This document shows positions 44,751 to 52,727 of a stretch of 64,000 nucleotides of DNA, one piece after another (positions within the stretch are counted from its first letter, which is position 1; each line of letters starts with the position of its first letter). The stretch is from contig CASELF010000077.1 in the NCBI GenBank assembly GCA_949288725.1, forward strand, positions 1 to 64,000, in the 5' to 3' direction. The DNA is from an uncultured bacterium (GTDB lineage: Bacteria; Cyanobacteriota; Vampirovibrionia; Gastranaerophilales; Gastranaerophilaceae). The position numbers and the translations under genes are program-made. The notes under the pieces are model-generated. The model worked only from the letters and a program-made list of their open reading frames with translations. It was not told where the DNA came from and searched no databases.

Positions 44751-45884
44751 ATGCAAATTAATTCATTTTCCCCAAATGTAAGCCCATTACATCAATGTCT
44801 TGGGACAAAAAAAGAATCTGAACAAACTCCGCAGAAACAAACCCCAAGCAGAAATGCCGTTGAGACTTCAGGCACTGTTGGCATGACACCTGCTGAAATG
44901 CTTGGCAGAACTCAAGTTAATTTTTGTGCCAATAAAGATTCTGAAACAAAATTAACACCCGCGGATGCAAATTTTGTAAAAGGAATTGCTAAAGTTTTTA
45001 GATTAAATGAAGAACAAGAAAAAAGAGCTGAACAAATTCTAAAAGATTTTTTAAAGGAAAGTAACTTCAAAAAATTGTCTGATATGCAAAGTAATGATCC
45101 TGTTGAATTTGCAAATGAAGAAGGCTGGTTAATAGAAACGCTTACAAATGAATTTGATTTAACTGATTATGAAAACACAGTCCTAACACAACTTGAAATA
45201 GAACAAGTTGAAGCCGGAGATATCACCAAAACAAGACCAGGATTTAGAACTAATCCCGTTGAACAAAATAAATATGCAAGAGACTATACTCCACTTAAAA
45301 ACTTATTAACAAAGCAATATAATAAAGATTCAAATGTAATACAAAACATATATGATTATTTAGTAACAGGTGCATATATGTGTAATTGCGATTCTATATA
45401 TGACTTATTTGACAAAGAGCACAAATCAATGAGTATGAATATAATTGAAAATATGTCAGGAAAAGAATTCGGAAATTTAAATCAAGCACAAAAAACAGAT
45501 TTGTTATTGGATCTGGTAAAATTATCAGGAAAAACAAGCGAAGAAAGACTTGAAGGAATTAACCGCCGAGAACAAATGGAAAAATTTGAAGATTTTACCG
45601 GTACAATTGCTATTGCAAATAGAATTTCTGAAGAATACGACATAGAAATTACTGAAAAACTAATTGACTTGCTGGATGAAAGGAAAACCTCAACAGAACT
45701 TCATAAAGACAACAAACCTTCTATAGAAGTTGCGTACAATATTGCAGAAACATATAAACTTCCTAAAGGTTCAGTAAGAAAAATTGCACAAATTATAGAT
45801 GATTATGAAAATAAAGACAGAAAAGGGAAATTTAATGACCTCCTAGATGCCATAAAAAAAGAACCTTTAGATAAAGAATACTAA
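44751..45884 (+). CDS. Uncharacterised helical protein with QVNFCAN N-terminal motif
   Basis: A 377-residue, charged, mostly helical protein with no signal peptide or membrane segment. The first 60 residues are low-complexity (S/P/T/Q-rich) and end in RTQVNFCANKDS, matching the GVNFCSK motif of the protein at 5450. The rest contains repeated helical stretches and no catalytic motif I recognise. AAAGGTAG lies before the ATG. It is translationally coupled to the next gene (stop and next ATG 1 nt apart). A two-component effector or chaperone/effector pair is possible. Confidence 0.65.
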   Translation: MQINSFSPNVSPLHQCLGTKKESEQTPQKQTPSRNAVETSGTVGMTPAEMLGRTQVNFCANKDSETKLTPADANFVKGIAKVFRLNEEQEKRAEQILKDFLKESNFKKLSDMQSNDPVEFANEEGWLIETLTNEFDLTDYENTVLTQLEIEQVEAGDITKTRPGFRTNPVEQNKYARDYTPLKNLLTKQYNKDSNVIQNIYDYLVTGAYMCNCDSIYDLFDKEHKSMSMNIIENMSGKEFGNLNQAQKTDLLLDLVKLSGKTSEERLEGINRREQMEKFEDFTGTIAIANRISEEYDIEITEKLIDLLDERKTSTELHKDNKPSIEVAYNIAETYKLPKGSVRKIAQIIDDYENKDRKGKFNDLLDAIKKEPLDKEY

Positions 45885-45885
45885 T

Positions 45886-46698
45886 ATGAAAATCCCCGAA
45901 ATTAAAATAACCAATATAATAAAAAAAAATCATGACCAAAAACTAAAATTTAAACCAGCCGATTTTTACGTTAGAATACGCGGTTATGGCAAAAATAAAG
46001 CCTGGGCAAACGAAATTATAAAAACTGCCGATTGCGCTGCAGATTTAATTCAACGGGAAACATCAGGCGAAAATGTTCTAAAAATAATCGTTAACGGGGT
46101 AAAAAAAGCCAATTTGGAAGTTCTTGAAATATCTAAAAAATTCTACACAGGACTTCTTAGAACAACTCGCAATGGGTGGATAACTTTCCAAAGTGAAATT
46201 ACAACAAAATATCAGGGGAACAGATATAAAATTTATGAAAAACGTCTGGATAATATTAAAAACACCCCTATAAAAGCCCCTCAAAAAGGACTAGGAATAT
46301 CAAAACCAATTATATATAACGGAACAAAAAAAATTATTCATGGTGATTCAAAATGCGTTAACCTATCCTTGGATTACGTACTTAATCTATATCAAAATCT
46401 ATTCCCCAAATACCTAAACAAAGCATTAACACAAAATGATTTGGAAGATATAAATTCAACCATAGCAGAAATTCGATGGGTACTAGCACATGCTACCCCT
46501 TGGATGCGAGGAAGTGATGCAATTTCTAATGTATTTACAAGAGCAATATACAAAGCCCTCGGGATAAAAACAACTCCACTTAAAAAAGGGATTTCTCTTG
46601 ATTTAGAAGCGTATTGCACACCATTAGAAGATTATAAATTAAACTTCATCAACTATTTTGAAAAGCCTCCTAAAATTGTTAATAGAAAAGACCGATAA
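45886..46698 (+). CDS. Uncharacterised protein with a Fic-like motif
   Basis: A 270-residue basic protein. Near residue 200 it has VLAHATPWMRGSDAI followed by an amphipathic helix and KALGIKTTPL. The H-x-x-P-[WF]-x-R-G-[SN] pattern recalls the Fic loop HPF-x-[DE]-GNGR and also the R-G-S motif seen in some bacterial effectors, but with an insertion and changed residues; AMP-transfer cannot be claimed. It starts 1 nt after the upstream stop, so it relies on coupled translation. A terminator shared with the phosphorylase gene follows. Confidence 0.6.
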   Translation: MKIPEIKITNIIKKNHDQKLKFKPADFYVRIRGYGKNKAWANEIIKTADCAADLIQRETSGENVLKIIVNGVKKANLEVLEISKKFYTGLLRTTRNGWITFQSEITTKYQGNRYKIYEKRLDNIKNTPIKAPQKGLGISKPIIYNGTKKIIHGDSKCVNLSLDYVLNLYQNLFPKYLNKALTQNDLEDINSTIAEIRWVLAHATPWMRGSDAISNVFTRAIYKALGIKTTPLKKGISLDLEAYCTPLEDYKLNFINYFEKPPKIVNRKDR

Positions 46699-46713
46699 AA
46701 ATATCGGTCTTTT
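46686..46713. terminator. Bidirectional terminator
   Basis: A 12-bp stem AAAAGACCGATA (46686-46697) with TATCGGTCTTTT (46702-46713) and an AAAA loop, between convergent genes. Confidence 0.85.
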
Positions 46714-46736
46714 CTTTTGATATTTTGAAATACCTA

Positions 46737-48431
46737 TTACTTGATATTTGAGAAAGTCCAAGCATCAAATGTAGGTGCTTCGTTTATTTTCATTTCGTGT
46801 TTTTTCTCACCTGAGCATTCATCATCATGAGCAATTGGATTATACAATCTGTTGTAGTATTCAATAACCATTCTGTCTGAATTGAAGTATGCTTCAGATG
46901 TTCTGATTGCTTGACGCATCAATCTAGCCCATTCTTTCTTATTTTCATAATATGTTGGGATGATTTGATTTTCAATAATATTCATCAAGCATTTGTGATC
47001 TTTCCAATGTCTTTCTTCCCAAGACATTTCATCATCAATTTCAGGATATTCAATAGCATAACCGTTGATACCAGTAAATGTACCTTCTACTGTCCAACCA
47101 TCAAAGATTGATAAGTGAACTGTACCGTTTGCGTTTGCTGACATGCCTGAAGTTCCTGATGCTTCGAATGGTCTTAGCGGTGTATTTAACCAAATATCTG
47201 AACCACGTTTCAACAAACCTGATAATTGTAGTTCGTATCCAGGTAATACAACAACGTTTTTCAATGAATGAGATCTGTTCAACAATTTGTTAAACATTTC
47301 TTTACCCATAACATCATCCGGGTGGAATTTACCTGCAAAGATAATCTGAATTTTATCTTCATTAAGTAATTTTTCAATTCTTTCTTTATCCATCAAGATT
47401 AACCAAGCACGTTTGTAATCAGCAAATCTTCTTGCCCAAGTGATTGTTAATACATCTGGATTAAATCTCTTACCAGCAACGTTTGCAACGTATTTGAATA
47501 ATTCAGCCTTCATTTCACGTTTTACTGCAAGCAATTTTTCAGGATCATTTTGCGCTTCCTTAATTCTTTCATCTTGCCAGTATTGAAGATTTACAGCATT
47601 AGTGATTGCTCTGATTGGGCATCTGCCTTCAACCCATTCCCACATCTTGTTAGAAACAAGACCGTGCAATTGAGATACTGCGTTAGCAATTCTTGACATT
47701 CTCAAAGCCGCAACTGTTAATGAGAAGTTCTCTCCGCCCAATTGAACAGCAGTTTCACGGGAAGCACCAGCAAAGAATCCGCCTTCAAGTAATGTATCAA
47801 CCCAGTGAACTTCGTTACCTGCAGCAACAGGAGTGTGGGTTGTGAATACTGTACGTTTTTTAACTTCGTTCAAGTTGCCGTTATATTGTCTTAACAATTC
47901 AAATGCAGCAGGAAGTGCGTGACCTTCATTCATATGGATAACATCAAAATTGTATCCGACTTTTTGAAGTATTCTTACACCTGCAACACCTAAAACTGTT
48001 TCCTGTGCAATTCTGATTTTTTCATTACCGTCATACAATTTGTATGAAATACTCTTAGCCCAATCACTGTTACCTTCAATATCAGTAGTTAAAAGATATA
48101 CAGGGCATGTGCCAAACAAATCAGGCTGAACTAAAAATGCTTTTACTTTAACTTTTTCACCAAAAATATCAACTTCTGTTTGAGCATTTGTATCTGTTAA
48201 AAAGTCATAATATTTTCTGATATATGCAACTTCTACATTGCCCGAATGGTCAATTCTCTGGTCATAGTAGCCGTAAGACCATAACATAGTAACACCGACC
48301 ATAGGCATTTGCAGATAACCTGCAGAAAGCATATGAGAACCGGCAAGAAATCCTAAGCCGCCTGAATAGGTGCTTAAAGACTGATCCATAGCTATTTCCA
48401 TAGAAAAATATGCTACATTTGGTAATGCCAT
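46737..48431 (-). CDS. glgP: Alpha-glucan phosphorylase homologue (GT35, short type) lacking the PLP lysine
   Basis: A 564-residue GT35 protein of the short type that lacks the long N-terminal extension of E. coli GlgP. Present: FSMEIAMDQSLSTYSGGLG, IHMNEGHALPA, the phosphate-site motif RRFADYKRAW, and FEASGTSGM followed by NANGT and FDGWTVEG. In active phosphorylases the residue after S-G-M is the Lys that holds PLP; here it is Ser431 (codon TCA read on the minus strand at 47139-47141). The protein may therefore be inactive as a phosphorylase or use another chemistry. GAGAGGT precedes the ATG. The residue is read directly; its consequence is inference. Confidence 0.85.
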   Translation of the reverse strand: MALPNVAYFSMEIAMDQSLSTYSGGLGFLAGSHMLSAGYLQMPMVGVTMLWSYGYYDQRIDHSGNVEVAYIRKYYDFLTDTNAQTEVDIFGEKVKVKAFLVQPDLFGTCPVYLLTTDIEGNSDWAKSISYKLYDGNEKIRIAQETVLGVAGVRILQKVGYNFDVIHMNEGHALPAAFELLRQYNGNLNEVKKRTVFTTHTPVAAGNEVHWVDTLLEGGFFAGASRETAVQLGGENFSLTVAALRMSRIANAVSQLHGLVSNKMWEWVEGRCPIRAITNAVNLQYWQDERIKEAQNDPEKLLAVKREMKAELFKYVANVAGKRFNPDVLTITWARRFADYKRAWLILMDKERIEKLLNEDKIQIIFAGKFHPDDVMGKEMFNKLLNRSHSLKNVVVLPGYELQLSGLLKRGSDIWLNTPLRPFEASGTSGMSANANGTVHLSIFDGWTVEGTFTGINGYAIEYPEIDDEMSWEERHWKDHKCLMNIIENQIIPTYYENKKEWARLMRQAIRTSEAYFNSDRMVIEYYNRLYNPIAHDDECSGEKKHEMKINEAPTFDAWTFSNIK

Positions 48432-48541
48432 AATTTACCTCTCTTCTTTTTTATAACTTCTATACACTAAATTTTTCATGTGCGCTTAACTGCGCCCTGA
48501 TATTGTAACACACAAAAAATTAATTGACAACAATTAAACTT

Positions 48542-49696
48542 CTAGCCGTTTACAAAACCATACACTAACGCACTTGATTGCGGCATATTACGAAATAAAA
48601 GTGTTGTACGATAACTTACATTTTCAATATCCATATTATTGATAAAACCGAAAATTTCCGCAAATTGCTCATCTGCCGCTACCGCTCTGCCAAAATCAAG
48701 AGCACCTGTTGTAAATTTTTCCAGAACTTTCCGTTCATTTGCACTGCAGGTTTTGAAAAATGACTGCATTTCATTTTCTCTTATTCTTATATATGCAAAA
48801 TTATCATCGGTCAATTGCTTGCCTGATTTATCGTTTAATTCATTTACCGCATGTCCCAATTCGTGAAGTTCCAGCATACTATCTGCCTTTGCACAGGTTT
48901 TCAACTCCCGTTTTGCATTATTGCGCAATTCTTTCGGATACGAACCATACCCTTTGTACCAGCCTTCAAAACCGTCACCTTCCATAAATACGAGGGAATC
49001 TATTTCCTCTGCAAATTTCAATATGATATCTCCCGGATGATTTTTAATCCGTGAAACCAGAAATTCTTTTTGTTCTTCCGTTATAAAATTACCGGTTTCG
49101 GATTGATCCAGATTTTGAGTTTTAGCAGCAATAATTTTATTAATATCAAATACATGTTTTTGTCCGTTATGCTCAACCGTAATAACATTTCCGCCCAGCC
49201 CGCTTATTCTGTAAACCTCGCCGTTTTTTACAGAAAGTGCATTATCATCATCAATTTTTTCATAACTGCGGGTTTCATTAATTAGCGAACTTCCGTTTTT
49301 ATCTGTCATATTTAAAGTCATCGTTTTCCTGCTGCCTGTTTGAGTAATTACTTTTTCAACAGAAGATCCGTCAACTGCTTTAATTTTTACGGTCTGGGTT
49401 ATTTTTTCGCCCTCTTTTGTAAACTTTACTTCCTGAATAATATTGCCGTATTTATCTTTAACCGTCATATTTTCAAAATTGCCGAATCCTGCAGGAGTAT
49501 ATTCCGGTTTTTGAGAATTTTGAACAACATTTATTTTATTTTGCTCCGCAGTATTATTTATATACTTGCTTAAAAAATTTGTCGGTGATATCTGCTCGGA
49601 AATATTAGGCGCAAATTCACTTACTACCTGCGCATTACTGTTTATCGTATTTCTGATATGATTAACCGGATTATAGGTATTAATAAACCTCAGCAT
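48542..49696 (-). CDS. Putative HELGH metalloprotease (anthrax lethal factor-like domain)
   Basis: A 384-residue protein. LHELGHAVNELND at residues about 277-289 gives the zincin HExxH (278-282), and ADEQFAEIFGF at about 342-350 gives the downstream E-x-F-A-E-x-F motif of the ATLF (lethal factor M34-type) domain. The N-terminal 200 residues are beta-repeat-like (KDKYGNIIQEVKFTKEGEKI). No classical signal peptide. AGGTG lies 8 nt before the ATG. A secreted or effector protease is plausible; the domain assignment is by motif only. Confidence 0.7.
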   Translation of the reverse strand: MLRFINTYNPVNHIRNTINSNAQVVSEFAPNISEQISPTNFLSKYINNTAEQNKINVVQNSQKPEYTPAGFGNFENMTVKDKYGNIIQEVKFTKEGEKITQTVKIKAVDGSSVEKVITQTGSRKTMTLNMTDKNGSSLINETRSYEKIDDDNALSVKNGEVYRISGLGGNVITVEHNGQKHVFDINKIIAAKTQNLDQSETGNFITEEQKEFLVSRIKNHPGDIILKFAEEIDSLVFMEGDGFEGWYKGYGSYPKELRNNAKRELKTCAKADSMLELHELGHAVNELNDKSGKQLTDDNFAYIRIRENEMQSFFKTCSANERKVLEKFTTGALDFGRAVAADEQFAEIFGFINNMDIENVSYRTTLLFRNMPQSSALVYGFVNG

Positions 49697-49773
49697 AGAC
49701 TACACCTGTAATAAACCACTACAGATATATAAAGTATTTTTTCACAAAAAATTTGCCGTAAAATAATATTTTT

Positions 49774-51024
49774 TTAAGAGATATTACAAGAAATCTTATC
49801 CAGAAACCTTCTCAGAGCGATTTTTACATGGGCATAATTCAACCCGCCCTGCATATAAGCAACATAAGGTTCTCTCATAGGCCCGTCAGCTGAAAGTTCA
49901 ATAGTAGAACCTTCAATAAAAGTACCGCCTGCCATAATAACTTTATCTTCATACCCCGGAATATACTCCGGAATCGGTGTTACATAACCGTTAACCGGCG
50001 ACAGCGATTGAATGGTTCTGCAAAATTCCTCCAATGGCTCCGGCGCGCCAAAAGTAATATTCTGGATAATATCAGTTCTTTTTTCATTGTATTTAGGTGA
50101 AGAATCATAACCGATTTCATCAAAAATTTTAGATGCCAGAACCGCACCTTTAACGGCATCCGCAACAACAGAAGGAGCCATAAAAATCCCCTGAAACATT
50201 AGTCTGTGCTGATTAAACATCGCGCCGCCTTCTGAACCTATACCGGGTGCCGTCAGACTAACAGCAGATCTTTCAACAAGAAGTTCTTTACCTGCAATAT
50301 AACCGCCGGCTTCAACAATACCGCCTCCGGCATTTTTTATTAATGAACCCGCCATTAAATCTGCACCAACTTCAAGCGGTTCTTTAGAATCTACAAATTC
50401 ACCGTAACAATTATCAACAAAACAAATACATTCAGGATTTTTTGATTTGACAATTTTGCAAATTTTTTCAATAGTTTCAATTGTCAAAGATTTCCTTGTA
50501 GAATACCCTTTTGAGCGTTGAATTAATACCATGGTTGTCGAATTATCAACCATTTGCTCCAATTTTTCAAAATCAATATCCGTATCATTAATCAACGGAA
50601 CTTCATCGTACAAAACACCGTGGCCGATTAAAGAAGATCGTCTTGTTTCATCATCGCCCATTGTGCCTATAACTTCCTGCATTGTATCGTACGGAGTACC
50701 GGCGGCAGACAACAATTTATCACCGTATTTCAAATTCCCGAACAGCGCACAAGCAAGCGTATGTGTTCCTGACACAAAATGTACACGGACAAGGGCTTTT
50801 TCTGCCTTAAAAATCTGCGCAAATACTCTGTCCAGAACTTCTCTGCCCAAATCATCATGACCATACCCGGAAACAGTATAAAAATGCTCTGGCGCAACTT
50901 TGTTATCTATAAATGCCTGTAAAACTTTTTCCTGATTATAATCCCTTATTTCGTCAATCAGTTCAAATTGTTCGTGTAAATCTTTTTCGGCTTGCTTAAT
51001 AATTTCTGTACTTGTTCTATTCAT
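49774..51024 (-). CDS. Methionine gamma-lyase family PLP enzyme
   Basis: A 416-residue fold type I PLP enzyme of the Met_gamma_lyase group (also annotated as YnbB or aluminium-resistance-like). HFVSGTHTLACALFG, VFDGTMGDDE-like ring contacts, the CFVDNCYGEFVD Asp region and SLIKNAGGG with the Schiff-base Lys are all present, and the C-terminus has GGTFIEGSTIELSADGPMRE. It may degrade methionine or cystathionine-type substrates, but the true substrate of this subgroup is uncertain. AAGGATTAGGA lies before the ATG. Confidence 0.9.
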   Translation of the reverse strand: MNRTSTEIIKQAEKDLHEQFELIDEIRDYNQEKVLQAFIDNKVAPEHFYTVSGYGHDDLGREVLDRVFAQIFKAEKALVRVHFVSGTHTLACALFGNLKYGDKLLSAAGTPYDTMQEVIGTMGDDETRRSSLIGHGVLYDEVPLINDTDIDFEKLEQMVDNSTTMVLIQRSKGYSTRKSLTIETIEKICKIVKSKNPECICFVDNCYGEFVDSKEPLEVGADLMAGSLIKNAGGGIVEAGGYIAGKELLVERSAVSLTAPGIGSEGGAMFNQHRLMFQGIFMAPSVVADAVKGAVLASKIFDEIGYDSSPKYNEKRTDIIQNITFGAPEPLEEFCRTIQSLSPVNGYVTPIPEYIPGYEDKVIMAGGTFIEGSTIELSADGPMREPYVAYMQGGLNYAHVKIALRRFLDKISCNIS

Positions 51025-51112
51025 ATTCCTAATCCTTTATGTAATTTTATAATATTACAAGGATATTGAAATATCAAAAAGAATACTAAAAATTTCATCT
51101 GAATATTTGCAC

Positions 51113-51148
51113 AAAAAAGGCTGTAATTTTATAAAAATTACAGCCTTT
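51113..51148 (-). terminator. Terminator of the LysM protein gene
   Basis: A 15-bp stem (51116-51130 with 51134-51148, AAAGGCTGTAATTTT and its complement) with a T tract on the minus strand just beyond it. It follows the gene ending at 51171. Confidence 0.85.
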
Positions 51149-51170
51149 CATTGTTCTTGTCCGGATAAAT

Positions 51171-52523
51171 TTATTCTTGTTCAAGTTCAGGAAGTGTTTT
51201 CAGGTAATATTTAACAATATCATCAAGAACTTTGGCATCATCTTTGGAGAATTCCTGATTTTGAAGCACTATATCAACTTCATCCGCCCATTTGTCCTGA
51301 CCGTTTGCTCTGAGGTTTTCACTTAATTTTTCGGCAACATCTCTCATTAGATCCTGCTTATCTCTAAAGCCCCATTCTGATCTTAACTGTTCAAAGAAAC
51401 GATCACCCAATCCTTTATTATCTTCGTAGCCTTTCAGAAAATCAGCAACATTTTCAGCGGTTACATCTTCTTTTATAATATCTTTTGTAAGTCCTTGTTC
51501 AGAATCATCAGTATAACCTACCAGATAATCTGATACATCGGCACCGAATTCTCTTGCTTTATTTCTTTCTTCCGCAGATATACCTTTTGGCTCAGGTTCA
51601 GGCTCAGGTGTCGGCTCCGGTTCCGGTTCTTCAACAGGAGCAGGTTCTGTCGGAGCCGGCTCTACAGGAGGGGTATCTTCTTTTTTGCCGACTTTCAACC
51701 CTTCACCGTGGTTATCCTGACCTTTAGCATTCACAAGTTCCGGTTTATTATCATCTGTCCATTGAAGAGTGTACTGGTTTTTAGAGATAATAGGATCTCC
51801 GTTCATTGATACGCATTTATAAAGCGCATTGCCATTTTCATCAACACCGACTTTTTGATATAAATATTCATGGTCGCTTCCAGATGAACTATCTGTAATC
51901 GTAAAGGACTGCGGATCCTCGCCTGCTTTTGGTTCATCTAAAAGACGAAGTTTTCCGGAAATATCCTCGGTTCTTCCGCTCGCATCACGGCAGACCATTG
52001 TTTTTTCACCGTCTGTACCAAGGAAATTGCCCCAGAGTTCCGGATTGTTAGCAGAATTTTTTACTCCGTTATTTTGCGAAGCAGGAGCCTCTGCCGGCTC
52101 TTCAGCCGCTGCTGCTGTTGGCTGTGCCGCTGCAGGCTGTTCTTCTGCTTTGTCTATTGTTACCTCCGAAACATCTAATGCTGCAACCGGATGCTCTCCT
52201 GCTTTGTCTATTGTTGCTGCTGAAATATCTATTTTTGCTGCCGGTTGTTCTGTTGCCGATGCTAAATCTACAGAACCGCCGTCGGCTGCATTATCCACAG
52301 GAGCCGCAACATTCTCCGCTGCTGCCGGATTACGTTCAAGACTGAATCCCGGAATATCGAATGCTTTATCACTTGTAATATCCGGAATTTTTAAAGTATT
52401 ACCGATAATAATTAAATTTGGATTTTTAATTCCGTTTGCATCCTGCAGCTGCTTCACTGTCACACCAAACTGTTTTGCGATTTTAGACAAAGTATCGCCT
52501 CTTTGAATCTCATAGCCGCTCAT
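51171..52523 (-). CDS. LysM domain protein with Pro/Glu-rich linkers
   Basis: About 450 residues. The start is the ATG at 52523, with AAAGGA 7 nt upstream; an in-frame ATG 33 nt further upstream is unlikely. MSGYEIQRGDTLSKIAKQFG to IGNTLKIPDI is one LysM peptidoglycan-binding domain at the very N-terminus, and there is no signal peptide. The next region has two imperfect repeats (KIDISAATIDKAGEHP, ALDVSEVTIDKAEEQP), then an Ala-rich linker, a beta domain, a P/E repeat (PEPEPTPEPEPEP) and a C-terminal helical acidic domain. How it would reach the cell wall is unclear. Confidence 0.75.
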   Translation of the reverse strand: MSGYEIQRGDTLSKIAKQFGVTVKQLQDANGIKNPNLIIIGNTLKIPDITSDKAFDIPGFSLERNPAAAENVAAPVDNAADGGSVDLASATEQPAAKIDISAATIDKAGEHPVAALDVSEVTIDKAEEQPAAAQPTAAAAEEPAEAPASQNNGVKNSANNPELWGNFLGTDGEKTMVCRDASGRTEDISGKLRLLDEPKAGEDPQSFTITDSSSGSDHEYLYQKVGVDENGNALYKCVSMNGDPIISKNQYTLQWTDDNKPELVNAKGQDNHGEGLKVGKKEDTPPVEPAPTEPAPVEEPEPEPTPEPEPEPKGISAEERNKAREFGADVSDYLVGYTDDSEQGLTKDIIKEDVTAENVADFLKGYEDNKGLGDRFFEQLRSEWGFRDKQDLMRDVAEKLSENLRANGQDKWADEVDIVLQNQEFSKDDAKVLDDIVKYYLKTLPELEQE

Positions 52524-52631
52524 AATCATATCCTTTCTGGCTTGCGTACACTTCATATATATTATGTATATATAAAGTAAATAACGCTCAGGAAATTGCC
52601 TAACTCGGACTATGCTATGCTATGCTACGGC

Positions 52632-52640
52632 ATTATAGCA
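52632..52640 (-). promoter_or_regulatory. Candidate extended -10 promoter of the LysM protein gene
   Basis: Minus-strand TGCTATAAT (rc of 52632-52640) is an extended -10; TTTTGC lies 16 nt further upstream. A short CTATG tandem repeat lies between it and the gene. Confidence 0.35.
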
Positions 52641-52727
52641 GGGTTTCAGCACCGCAAAACTCAAGTTTACATTTTGTTACAATATTACAACATCTTAACA
52701 AAATGAGATAATTTTAGAAAAAATTAA

